From: an uncultured Wenzhouxiangella sp.
GTDB taxonomy: Bacteria > Pseudomonadota > Gammaproteobacteria > Xanthomonadales > Wenzhouxiangellaceae
DNA: 22,160 nt
Reading direction: 5' to 3'
Assembly: GCA_937876395.1 (NCBI GenBank)
Contig: CALEIM010000139.1
Span: 1-22,160, forward strand
The notes under the pieces are model-generated. The model saw nothing but the letters and a program-made list of their open reading frames with translations, ran no database searches and was not told the DNA's origin. Below, piece after piece: positions 1 to 5,761 of this stretch (positions within the stretch are counted from its first letter, which is position 1; each line of letters begins with the position of its first letter). The translations under genes and the position numbers were made by a program.

Positions 1-1
1 C

Positions 2-223
2 GGCGACTGCGCCGGCGGTGAGGGCGACTCGCTCACCGGCTTCGCCAACGAGTGGGACATGGAGCTCATGGCCGAGGTGCACCCGCTGTGGGAGGCCCGC
101 AACTACATGGCCGGCCAGCTCATGGACGTCGAGCGCCTGGTGTCGATGGTCGCCGCCGTGTTGCACGAGGGGGCCGAGGTGTCGATCCCGTCGATCACAG
201 TCGCCCCCCGCCACGTCAAGTAG
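2..223 (+). CDS. 3' end of an unrecognised gene (C-terminal 73 residues)
   Basis: The frame beginning at base 2 is open without a stop to TAG at 221-223, and its start lies outside the window. Codons end almost always in G or C, more strongly than in the genes to the right, which is typical of real high-GC coding sequence, for example actinobacterial. The last residues read SIPSITVAPRHVK. It converges on the minus-strand reading frame ending at 231 with a 7-base gap. I do not recognise the family; the tail is mainly helical with several methionines (ARNYMAGQLMDVERL) and no catalytic motif is visible. It probably belongs to the same foreign segment as the enoyl-CoA hydratase tail next to it. 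That it is coding is likely; the function is unknown. Confidence 0.6.
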   Translation, partial: GDCAGGEGDSLTGFANEWDMELMAEVHPLWEARNYMAGQLMDVERLVSMVAAVLHEGAEVSIPSITVAPRHVK

Positions 224-230
224 CCGGCCC

Positions 231-505
231 TCAGCGCAGCCGCCACTGGGGCCGCTCGCCCGAGGTGAAGCGGTCCTGGCCGGCCTTGAATGCGGCGGCG
301 TCGGAGCCGATCCGCGTGAACAGGTTGGCCAGGCCGATCGCCTGGGTGCGCGGCACCTCGAGCGCCGTCCACAGGGCCCGCATCGTGCCCTGCACCACGA
401 GCGGCGGCGCATCGGCGATGACGCGAGCGGCCCAACCGGCGCGCTCACGCAGCTCGGCGCGGGGCACGACCTCGGTGACGAGGCCGACCTCGCGGGCGCG
501 CTCCG
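231..505 (-). other. Enoyl-CoA hydratase/isomerase (crotonase) C-terminal fragment fused to trpS
   Basis: The part of the hybrid frame after GAERAREV reads GLVTEVVPRAELRERA, then APPLVVQGTMRAL, and ends SGERPQWRLR. In crotonases the segment after the active site typically reads ARELGLV(T/N)EVVP..EL...A, then AP.av...K/M.AL, and closes with an F..GERP-type tail. The match is to the pattern of the family; no search was run. The fragment has no crotonase catalytic half, which would have been encoded at higher coordinates. Its codon use resembles the unrecognised ORF at 2-223 rather than the trpS core. Both families can carry a sequence like GAERARE(V), and that is where the two genes meet. Confidence 0.75.
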
Positions 506-1433
506 CACCATCCTTGAGTGCCTGTTCGACCTTGTCCGGCTGCCCGATCAGCGCCTCGTAGCGCTCACGGGGAGCGGCCAGCTCGGCATCGATCAACTCA
601 AAAAGCTGTTGCTTGACCTCGCCCCAGGCAATGCCGTCGGCGAAGGCCTGGCGCATCGCCGTGCGCTGATCTTCGCTGGCAAAGGCGGCGTAGATCGAAA
701 ACACGGCCGCGCTGTCCGGATCCTTGGCCTCGCCCGGCGGCTGCGAATTGGTCTTGATCTTCATTACCGCTTTTCTGAGCTGCTTGGCCGACAGCCACAG
801 CGGGATGGTGTTGTCATAGCTTTTCGACATCTTGCGCCCGTCGGTGCCCGGCAGCGTGGCAACGTGTTCGTCCACCAGCGCTTCGGGCAACGTGAAATGC
901 TCGCCATAGCGATGGTTGAAACGCCCGGCAATATCGCGGGCCATCTCCAGATGCTGGATCTGGTCCTTGCCGACCGGTACCTGCTGTGCGTTGAACATCA
1001 GGATATCGGCCGCCATCAGGATCGGGTAGGAGAACAGGCCCATATTGATGCCCAGATCGGCGTCTTCACCGGCTTTGATGTTTTCTTCCAGCGCGGCCTT
1101 GTAGGCATGCGCACGGTTCATCAGGCCCTTGGCCGTAACACAGGTCAAAAGCCAGGTCAGCTCCGGAATCTCGACAATATCGGACTGGCGATAGAACAGC
1201 GCTCGCGACGTATCCAGGCCCAGCGCCAGCCAGGTGGCGGCAATTTCCAGCGTAGAGCGCTGCACCCGCTCGGGTTGCTCGCATTTGACCAGGGCGTGGT
1301 AATCAGCCAGAAAATAAAAGCTCTGGAGGTCTGCATCGTGGCTGGCGGCAATCGCCGGCTTGATTGCCCCGACGTAGTTGCCCAAATGCGGCGTACCGGT
1401 GGTTGTGATACCGGTCAATATCCTGCGCTGCAT
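231..1433 (-). CDS. trpS: Tryptophanyl-tRNA synthetase core with a foreign C-terminal tail (hybrid ORF)
   Basis: Residues 1-316 are a class I tryptophan-tRNA ligase, which charges tRNA-Trp in the cytoplasm. The HIGH-type motif is PHLGN (residues 15-19) and KMSKS is at 201-205, preceded by GTDGR. The ATG at 1431-1433 is preferred because MQRRILTGITTTGTPHLGN is the expected N-terminus; an in-frame TTG at 1464-1466 would add 11 unlikely residues. A weak GAG lies about 9 bases upstream. A normal bacterial enzyme of this kind would end some 15-25 residues after KDGAERARE. Here the frame instead runs on from about residue 317 into 84 residues with the character of an enoyl-CoA hydratase C-terminus, giving 400 aa. 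The synthetase core looks intact. The hybrid is more likely an assembly chimera than a working fusion. Confidence 0.85.
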   Translation of the reverse strand: MQRRILTGITTTGTPHLGNYVGAIKPAIAASHDADLQSFYFLADYHALVKCEQPERVQRSTLEIAATWLALGLDTSRALFYRQSDIVEIPELTWLLTCVTAKGLMNRAHAYKAALEENIKAGEDADLGINMGLFSYPILMAADILMFNAQQVPVGKDQIQHLEMARDIAGRFNHRYGEHFTLPEALVDEHVATLPGTDGRKMSKSYDNTIPLWLSAKQLRKAVMKIKTNSQPPGEAKDPDSAAVFSIYAAFASEDQRTAMRQAFADGIAWGEVKQQLFELIDAELAAPRERYEALIGQPDKVEQALKDGAERAREVGLVTEVVPRAELRERAGWAARVIADAPPLVVQGTMRALWTALEVPRTQAIGLANLFTRIGSDAAAFKAGQDRFTSGERPQWRLR

Positions 1434-1554
1434 GCTTAATCTCGCGGTGATTTTGGCAAAAATCAATTGTAGCCGGTAGAAACTGCGACAAGGTCTGCAA
1501 ATTCAGTCCTCATTACCCATGATTCTCAGCCATGCCCCGTTTGAAACGATTTGA

Positions 1555-1721
1555 AACCGCAGATTGCGCAGATGTACGCCGATTCAAAGGATGGCTGGAA
1601 GTACAAAATCTTGAATCGCAAAGGTTTTGATGAAATCCCCGAAATCCGACCGAGAGTCAGCCCACCATGCCGACAGGCTTTCGGCTTTTCAAATCGGTGT
1701 CAATCTGCGCAATCTGCGGTT
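1555..1721. repeat. 167-bp inverted-repeat element (MITE/REP-like)
   Basis: The outer arms are 1555-1584 and 1692-1721. Reading the right arm in reverse complement, 27 of 30 bases match the left arm; both begin AACCGCAGATTGCGCAGAT and end CCGATT. The arms enclose about 107 bases without a gene. Similar ATCTGCG(C/T)AATCTGCGGTT arms occur as dispersed intergenic repeats in many bacteria (recollection, not searched). No transposase is present, so if mobile it would depend on one elsewhere. Transcribed, it would fold into a long hairpin. Confidence 0.7.
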
Positions 1722-1790
1722 CCAGGGACCGCAAACCCAAAAATGGCTGAGAAGCGTTCGTAATCAGGAATTCAGCTCCCCGGCCCTGTC

Positions 1791-1796
1791 TATAAT
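1791..1796 (+). promoter_or_regulatory. -10 box upstream of the RuBisCO-like gene
   Basis: A perfect TATAAT lies 32 bases before the ATG at 1829, predicting a leader of about 25 bases. No good -35 lies at 16-18 bases upstream; the nearest candidate is TTCAGC at 1771-1776 with short spacing. Confidence 0.45.
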
Positions 1797-1828
1797 CTCC
1801 CCAGCTCGTTAAATGATGTCGTGCAGCC

Positions 1829-2947
1829 ATGACCGAAGCCCTGATCAAGGCCACCTATGTGGCGACTCGCCCGGAGTGCGATCCCGATGAGTTGGCCGAA
1901 GCCATTGCACGGGAACAAAGTCTCGAGATCCCGCGCGTACTGATTCCGCCCGATATCGCGCGGCACTATCTTGGCCGGGTACTGGCCACCTGGCAGCTCG
2001 ACGAGCAGCGCTGGGCGCTTGAAATTGGCTATCCGGCGGGGCTGGCGAGCGCGCAAATCGGTCAGCTTCTGCATTTACTCTACGGCAACGTCTCGTTCTA
2101 TCCGCGCATTCGGCTGGTCGACCTGACTCTGCCCGATTCCCTGCTCAGCGAACTGCCCGGCCCGCTCAGCGGCATTGAGGGGCTGCGCACCATCCTCCGG
2201 GTTGAGCGCCGCGCGCTGCTGATGAGCGTGCTCAAGCCGCGTGGCAGCTCCATCGAACATTTCGCCGGACTGGCCGAGCGCTTTGCGGCGGCCGGCGGGG
2301 ATATCCTGAAGGATGATCAAAACCTGGTTGAAAGCGATCTCGATATATTCAGACAACGAATTAACTTGTGCGCTCAATCTATTGATAAAGCCCAACAAAC
2401 TACCGGACGAGTCTGCCTGTACTTGCCGCACGTGGCTGGCAGCGGTGAGCGACTTTTCGCCCAACTTGAAGCGGTCGCCAAGGCGGGTTTGCACGGCGTC
2501 GTAATGTGTCCGTGGGTAATCGGCCTGGAAACGGCGTCAACCGCGGCGCGTGCGCACGGCCTGATGTGGCTGGCGCATCCGGCCATGGCCGGCGCCCTGA
2601 CCGAATCCGATCAAAGTGGCATCAGTGCCGCGGTACTGCTCGGCACGCTGGTGCGCCTTGCCGGCGCCGATATCAGCATCTTTCCGGGCAGCGGCGGTCG
2701 CATTCAGTCCAGCCAGGACAGCGATGCTTCAGTTTGCCGGAAGCTGACAGAAGCGCTCGGCAGTCACCGTCGTGCCCTGCCCTGCATTGGCGGCGGAAAG
2801 ACGCTTGAACAGGCCACGGAATCGGTCGCCGCGCTCGGGCAGGATCATGCGATTCTGGTCGGTGGCGATCTGCTGGCGCGTGGCGTACAGATGGCGCAAG
2901 CCGTCAAATCAACGATTGAAAACCTCGATGCGCTCAGTCTCCACTGA
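1829..2947 (+). CDS. RuBisCO-like protein (form IV, subtype unresolved)
   Basis: 372 aa, shorter than the roughly 400-430 usual for the family. Visible equivalents of RuBisCO active-site positions (spinach numbering in brackets, by motif not alignment) are: E29 in REQSLEIP (E60), N87 in YGN (N123), K136 in VLKP (K175), R138 (K177), K161-D162-D163-Q164 (K201, D202, D203, E204), H250-P251 in HPAMAGAL (H294, R295), and GGGK 322-325 in place of the SGG phosphate loop. Loop 6 has FPGSGGR (285-291) instead of GKLEG, so the catalytic lysine K334 is absent. The lysine that is carbamylated in RuBisCO is kept, but one metal ligand is Gln instead of Glu. CO2 fixation is therefore very unlikely. Known RLPs act in methionine salvage or sugar-acid pathways as enolases, isomerases or decarboxylases, but no mtn-type genes are present here, so the substrate cannot be inferred. 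The 3' end overlaps the convergent thioesterase gene by 14 bases. Confidence 0.88.
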   Translation: MTEALIKATYVATRPECDPDELAEAIAREQSLEIPRVLIPPDIARHYLGRVLATWQLDEQRWALEIGYPAGLASAQIGQLLHLLYGNVSFYPRIRLVDLTLPDSLLSELPGPLSGIEGLRTILRVERRALLMSVLKPRGSSIEHFAGLAERFAAAGGDILKDDQNLVESDLDIFRQRINLCAQSIDKAQQTTGRVCLYLPHVAGSGERLFAQLEAVAKAGLHGVVMCPWVIGLETASTAARAHGLMWLAHPAMAGALTESDQSGISAAVLLGTLVRLAGADISIFPGSGGRIQSSQDSDASVCRKLTEALGSHRRALPCIGGGKTLEQATESVAALGQDHAILVGGDLLARGVQMAQAVKSTIENLDALSLH

Positions 2948-3326
2948 GCGAAATCGGCTTCATGTTCTCATCAACCGCGACCATCACGAACTGACCCTCG
3001 ATGGCCAGACGCTGAGCACCGGACTCGACCGCTTCGACCAGGATCTGAACTTCAACTCCCAGCGAGCTGCGCCCGACCCGAACCACCGTGCCGACCAACT
3101 CGACGATCGAACCCTGCGGGATGGGCACCTTGAAATCGACCCGGTCCATCGAGACAGTCACCACCTGGCAGCGGGCAAAGCGAGTGGCGGCGAGAAATGC
3201 GACCTCGTCCATCCAGTGCAGGGCGGTGCCGCCGTAAAGCGTGCCGATCGGGTTGGTGTCTTGGGGAAAAACCAATTTGGTGATGCGCGTGCGTGACTCT
3301 TCGATGCGCTGCTGATGCGTTTTCAT
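2934..3326 (-). CDS. Acyl-CoA thioesterase, single hotdog domain (YciA/ACOT type)
   Basis: 130 aa, a normal length for a one-domain hotdog thioesterase that hydrolyses acyl-CoA to free acid and CoA in the cytosol. The family signature DTNPIGTLYGGTALHWMDEVA spans about residues 23-43; N25 and D40 have the 15-residue spacing of the catalytic Asn/Asp pair of YciA/ACOT7 enzymes. The core continues with the expected strands (VVTVSMDRVDFKVPIPQGSIV). The ATG at 3324-3326 is the only good start, although no clear ribosome site precedes it. The gene is convergent with and overlaps the RuBisCO-like gene at 2934-2947. It stands alone, so the acyl chain preference is not indicated by context. Confidence 0.87.
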   Translation of the reverse strand: MKTHQQRIEESRTRITKLVFPQDTNPIGTLYGGTALHWMDEVAFLAATRFARCQVVTVSMDRVDFKVPIPQGSIVELVGTVVRVGRSSLGVEVQILVEAVESGAQRLAIEGQFVMVAVDENMKPISLSGD

Positions 3327-3397
3327 TGCGCAAGTGTACCGCGTAGCGGCCGGGCGATTGCGCTCACCCGGCCCATTATCAGCTGCACGGGCGGACC

Positions 3398-3955
3398 TCA
3401 GGCCGCGGCGCTCTCCGTACCGGCATCGCGCTCGGCGTCAAGCACTGTGGCCACAGCATGAATCACTGAGGCAATGCGTATGGCATGCTGGATCACTTCC
3501 GCAGCCATACCCGCCTGATTCAAGACCTTTTCATGGCTGTCGATACACTGTCCGCAGCCGTTGACCGCGGAGACGGCCAGGCTCATCAGCTCGAAATCGA
3601 GCTTGTCGATTCCGTGGCTGCCCAGGACGGTCATGCGCAGCCCGGCCGGCATGCTGGCATAGCTCTTGTTCGACGCCAGATGGGTAAATCGGTAGTAGAT
3701 ATTGGTCATGCCCATAATGGCCGCGGCCGAGCGGGCGGCGTTAAGACCGGCTTCGTCGAGATGCTTTTCAGCCTCGCTCTCGATCGCCGCCTGAAGGCTG
3801 CGATTGCGGCTGGCAATCGCGGTCGCCAATGCGGTTCCAAAAATCTGCTGACTGCTCATGCCGGCAGCCCGTTCCGGATCAAGCACATTGCCGAAATTGA
3901 TGCGCAGATCCCGGGCGTAGTCGGGCAGCCGGCCCTTGATGGTGTCAATGCTCAT
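3398..3955 (-). CDS. ahpD: Alkyl hydroperoxide reductase AhpD (carboxymuconolactone decarboxylase-like)
   Basis: 185 aa, an all-helical protein that keeps the peroxiredoxin AhpC reduced, as established for the mycobacterial pair. The active-site motif SAVNGCGQCIDSHEK has C134, C137 and H141, and E122 lies 12 residues before the first cysteine, as in AhpD proton-relay sites. An AAGGAG ribosome site (3965-3970 on the minus strand) lies 9 bases before ATG 3953-3955. The gene follows ahpC on the same strand after a 108-base gap that contains a strong hairpin (4014-4038), so it is probably co-transcribed at a lower level. Confidence 0.93.
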   Translation of the reverse strand: MSIDTIKGRLPDYARDLRINFGNVLDPERAAGMSSQQIFGTALATAIASRNRSLQAAIESEAEKHLDEAGLNAARSAAAIMGMTNIYYRFTHLASNKSYASMPAGLRMTVLGSHGIDKLDFELMSLAVSAVNGCGQCIDSHEKVLNQAGMAAEVIQHAIRIASVIHAVATVLDAERDAGTESAAA

Positions 3956-4013
3956 GATGAGGGCGCTCCTTGAAAGTGGAGTGGAGAAAGTGGAATGGGA
4001 AAAATCGGGAAAG

Positions 4014-4038
4014 TCCGGGGAGCGGGTCGCTCCCCGGA
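4014..4038 (-). terminator. Intercistronic hairpin between ahpC and ahpD
   Basis: TCCGGGGAGC (4014-4023) and GCTCCCCGGA (4029-4038) form a perfect 10-bp stem with a 5-base loop. In the transcribed minus direction it is followed by CTTTCCCGATTTTTCCC, so the uridine tract is offset by several bases. It could be a partial terminator lowering ahpD relative to ahpC, or an mRNA-stabilising 3' structure for ahpC. Confidence 0.5.
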
Positions 4039-4063
4039 ACGATCGGATCAGACCGGCTCAGGG

Positions 4064-4603
4064 TCAGGCGACCTTGAGGACATCCTCACCCGGCTGCCAG
4101 TTGCAGGGGCACAGTTCGTCGGTCTGCAACGCATCGAGAACGCGCAGCACTTCCTTGGGGTTGCGGCCGACGCTCATGTCGGTGACCGAGCTGTAGCGGA
4201 TGATGCCCTGCGGATCGACCAGGAAGGTAGCGCGCATGGCAACGCCCTCTTCCGGGTGCAGAATGCCCAGTTCCGAGCTCAGCTCACGCTTGACGTCGGC
4301 CAGCATCGGGATCTGGAGATCCTTGAGGTCTTCGTTGTTCTGGCGCCAGGCCAGATGCACGAACTCGGTATCGGTGCTCGCAGCCAGAACCTGGCAGTCA
4401 CGGTCGGCAAATTCGCCTGACAGGTCGCTGAACGCCTTGATTTCGGTCGGGCACACGAAAGTGAAGTCCTTCGGATAGAAGAACACCAGTTGCCACTTGT
4501 CCGGGTAGCTTGAATTGTCGATATCGGTAAAGGCGGTCTGGCTGTCGGCACTTACCACGGCCTTGAGTTGATAATCGGGGAACTTGTCGCCAATTGTCAG
4601 CAT
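4064..4603 (-). CDS. ahpC: Peroxiredoxin AhpC (alkyl hydroperoxide reductase, AhpD-linked type)
   Basis: 179 aa, a cytosolic 2-Cys peroxiredoxin that reduces H2O2 and organic peroxides. The peroxidatic cysteine is C51 in FYPKDFTFVCPTE; resolving cysteines are C165 and C167 in DELCPCNW. This two-cysteine tail resembles the mycobacterial AhpC that is recycled by AhpD rather than AhpF, which fits the ahpD gene just downstream and the absence of ahpF here. The start is ATG 4601-4603 with an AGGAG ribosome site at 4614-4618, ten bases upstream. It is divergent from oxyR across a 214-base region, the usual arrangement for OxyR-controlled peroxide genes. Confidence 0.95.
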   Translation of the reverse strand: MLTIGDKFPDYQLKAVVSADSQTAFTDIDNSSYPDKWQLVFFYPKDFTFVCPTEIKAFSDLSGEFADRDCQVLAASTDTEFVHLAWRQNNEDLKDLQIPMLADVKRELSSELGILHPEEGVAMRATFLVDPQGIIRYSSVTDMSVGRNPKEVLRVLDALQTDELCPCNWQPGEDVLKVA

Positions 4604-4817
4604 TTGATTTCTACTCCTGATAAAAGAACGTTCATTGGAATGAGTGTGATCAATTTAAACGGCGTGGCGCACTGCAGTGCACGCATCAATTGCCGTCGAA
4701 TCAACCCTTACCCGGCTCGCAGACTTTTCTGCAGCCGACTATTAGATGGGGCCGCCGGCTTTTGAAACAAATTGAATTTTTTGATCCGTGCGATAGACAA
4801 CAGCTATACTGAGCCGC
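4604..4817. promoter_or_regulatory. Divergent ahpC-oxyR control region
   Basis: This 214-base spacer is more AT-rich than its surroundings. It holds a perfect 12-bp palindrome GCACTGCAGTGC (4669-4680) of unknown role, roughly 65 bases before ahpC, and the OxyR-like site and promoter next to oxyR. On the ahpC side a TTGATC lies within AATTGATCACACT, but no convincing -10 follows at the right spacing, as is common for activator-dependent promoters. Confidence 0.5.
4781..4810 (+). promoter_or_regulatory. oxyR promoter with an overlapping OxyR half-site
   Basis: TTGATC (4781-4786) and TATACT (4805-4810) are separated by 18 bases and fit a sigma-70 promoter. Between them ATAG-acaacag-CTAT (4793-4807) matches the OxyR half-site ATAG-N7-CTAT, with one mismatch to the preferred inner bases. 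Seven bases further upstream a degenerate second half-site ATTG-N7-TGAT (4771-4785) can be read. Binding here would block the promoter, fitting OxyR autorepression. Transcription would begin about 4816-4818, at or next to the oxyR ATG. Confidence 0.55.
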
Positions 4818-5726
4818 ATGAATCCTCGCGCCCTTCAATATCTGGTCACCCTGGCCGAGGTCCGACATTTCAGCCGGGCCGCGGAGCGTTGCCACGTCAG
4901 TCAGCCTACTTTGAGCACCCAGATTCGCCGGCTTGAGGAGCAGCTTGACGTGCAACTGGTCGAGCGCCATCCGCGCCAGGTCATGCTCACCCCCGTGGGC
5001 GAGGAAATCGTCGCCCGGGCGCGCAACGTGCTCGGTGAGATGGAAGCCATCCGCGCCATTGCGCGCCGCTCCCGCGATCCACACAGCGGCACGGTGCGCG
5101 TCGGCATCTTCCCGACCTTGGCACCCTACCTGCTGCCGCACGTTGTTCCGCGAATACGCAAAAGCTTCCCCAGGCTCACTCTCCGACTCCATGAGGAAAA
5201 GACCGAAGACCTGATCCGGATGCTCGGCCAGGGTCGCCTTGATGCCGGACTGCTGGCCCTGCCCATCAACGAAGACTGGCTTGAAACCCGAGTCTTGTTT
5301 GAGGAGCCGTTTGTCCTTGCCGTTCCCGGCCAGCACGCGCTGGCCCAAGCGGATGAAATCAGCGTCGCGGCACTGCAGGGCCAGAAACTGCTGCTGCTTG
5401 AAGACGGTCATTGCCTGCGCGATCAGGCTCTGGAAGTCTGCCAGATGGCCGGCGCACGCGAGCATGTCGATTTCCACGCCACCAGTATGGAAACGCTGCG
5501 CCAGATGGTGGCCGCCAACGTCGGCATCACCCTGATGCCGATCCTGTCGGTCCGGCCGCCGGTGGCCGATACCGAAAACCTGGTCACGCGTCCGTTTCGC
5601 CAGCCCGGACCAAAACGCACCATTGCCATGGTCTGGCGCCGCTCCTCGGCGCTGGCGCCGTTTCTGCACGAGTTGGCCGAGCAGTTTGCGGCCGTCGATC
5701 CGGAGCTGCTCAATCCGCCCAACTGA
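4818..5726 (+). CDS. oxyR: Hydrogen-peroxide-sensing LysR-type regulator OxyR
   Basis: 302 aa, close to the usual 305. The LysR helix-turn-helix occupies residues about 18-37 (HFSRAAERCHVSQPTLSTQI). The effector domain carries LLEDGHCLRDQALEVC with C199 and C208, the same numbers as the redox cysteines of E. coli OxyR that form the activating disulfide. It should sense peroxide and switch on ahpC/ahpD, which are divergent on the left. No clear ribosome site precedes ATG 4818-4820; the -10 box ends only 7 bases before it, so the mRNA may be leaderless. It is convergent with the DUF4340 gene with a 35-base gap. Confidence 0.95.
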   Translation: MNPRALQYLVTLAEVRHFSRAAERCHVSQPTLSTQIRRLEEQLDVQLVERHPRQVMLTPVGEEIVARARNVLGEMEAIRAIARRSRDPHSGTVRVGIFPTLAPYLLPHVVPRIRKSFPRLTLRLHEEKTEDLIRMLGQGRLDAGLLALPINEDWLETRVLFEEPFVLAVPGQHALAQADEISVAALQGQKLLLLEDGHCLRDQALEVCQMAGAREHVDFHATSMETLRQMVAANVGITLMPILSVRPPVADTENLVTRPFRQPGPKRTIAMVWRRSSALAPFLHELAEQFAAVDPELLNPPN

Positions 5727-5761
5727 GTGAGCAACAGAATGGGCAAGAAGCCGACGTCTGC

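Larger units (their letters stand above)
1434..1828. other. Non-coding spacer between trpS and the RuBisCO-like gene
   Basis: This 395-base gap lies between two divergent genes. It holds a long inverted-repeat element (1555-1721) and a TATAAT box (1791-1796) in front of the gene at 1829. Short open frames inside it (for example 1551-1763) are by-products of the inverted repeat and lack ribosome sites. No RNA gene was recognised. Confidence 0.6.

Noticed and set aside
18..1439. 473-aa plus-strand open frame
   Set aside because: Shadow of trpS on the opposite strand; no family motifs and it runs across the hybrid junction.
1434..1466. TTG start extending TrpS by 11 residues
   Set aside because: The ATG at 1431-1433 begins at the conserved MQRRILTG N-terminus; the extension has no family match.
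1551..1854. Short ORFs in the trpS-RLP spacer
   Set aside because: They arise from the inverted repeat arms, lack ribosome sites and occur on both strands.
1829..2947. True CO2-fixing RuBisCO
   Set aside because: Loop 6 GKLEG, the phosphate-loop serine and the E204 metal ligand are replaced; no phosphoribulokinase or small subunit nearby.
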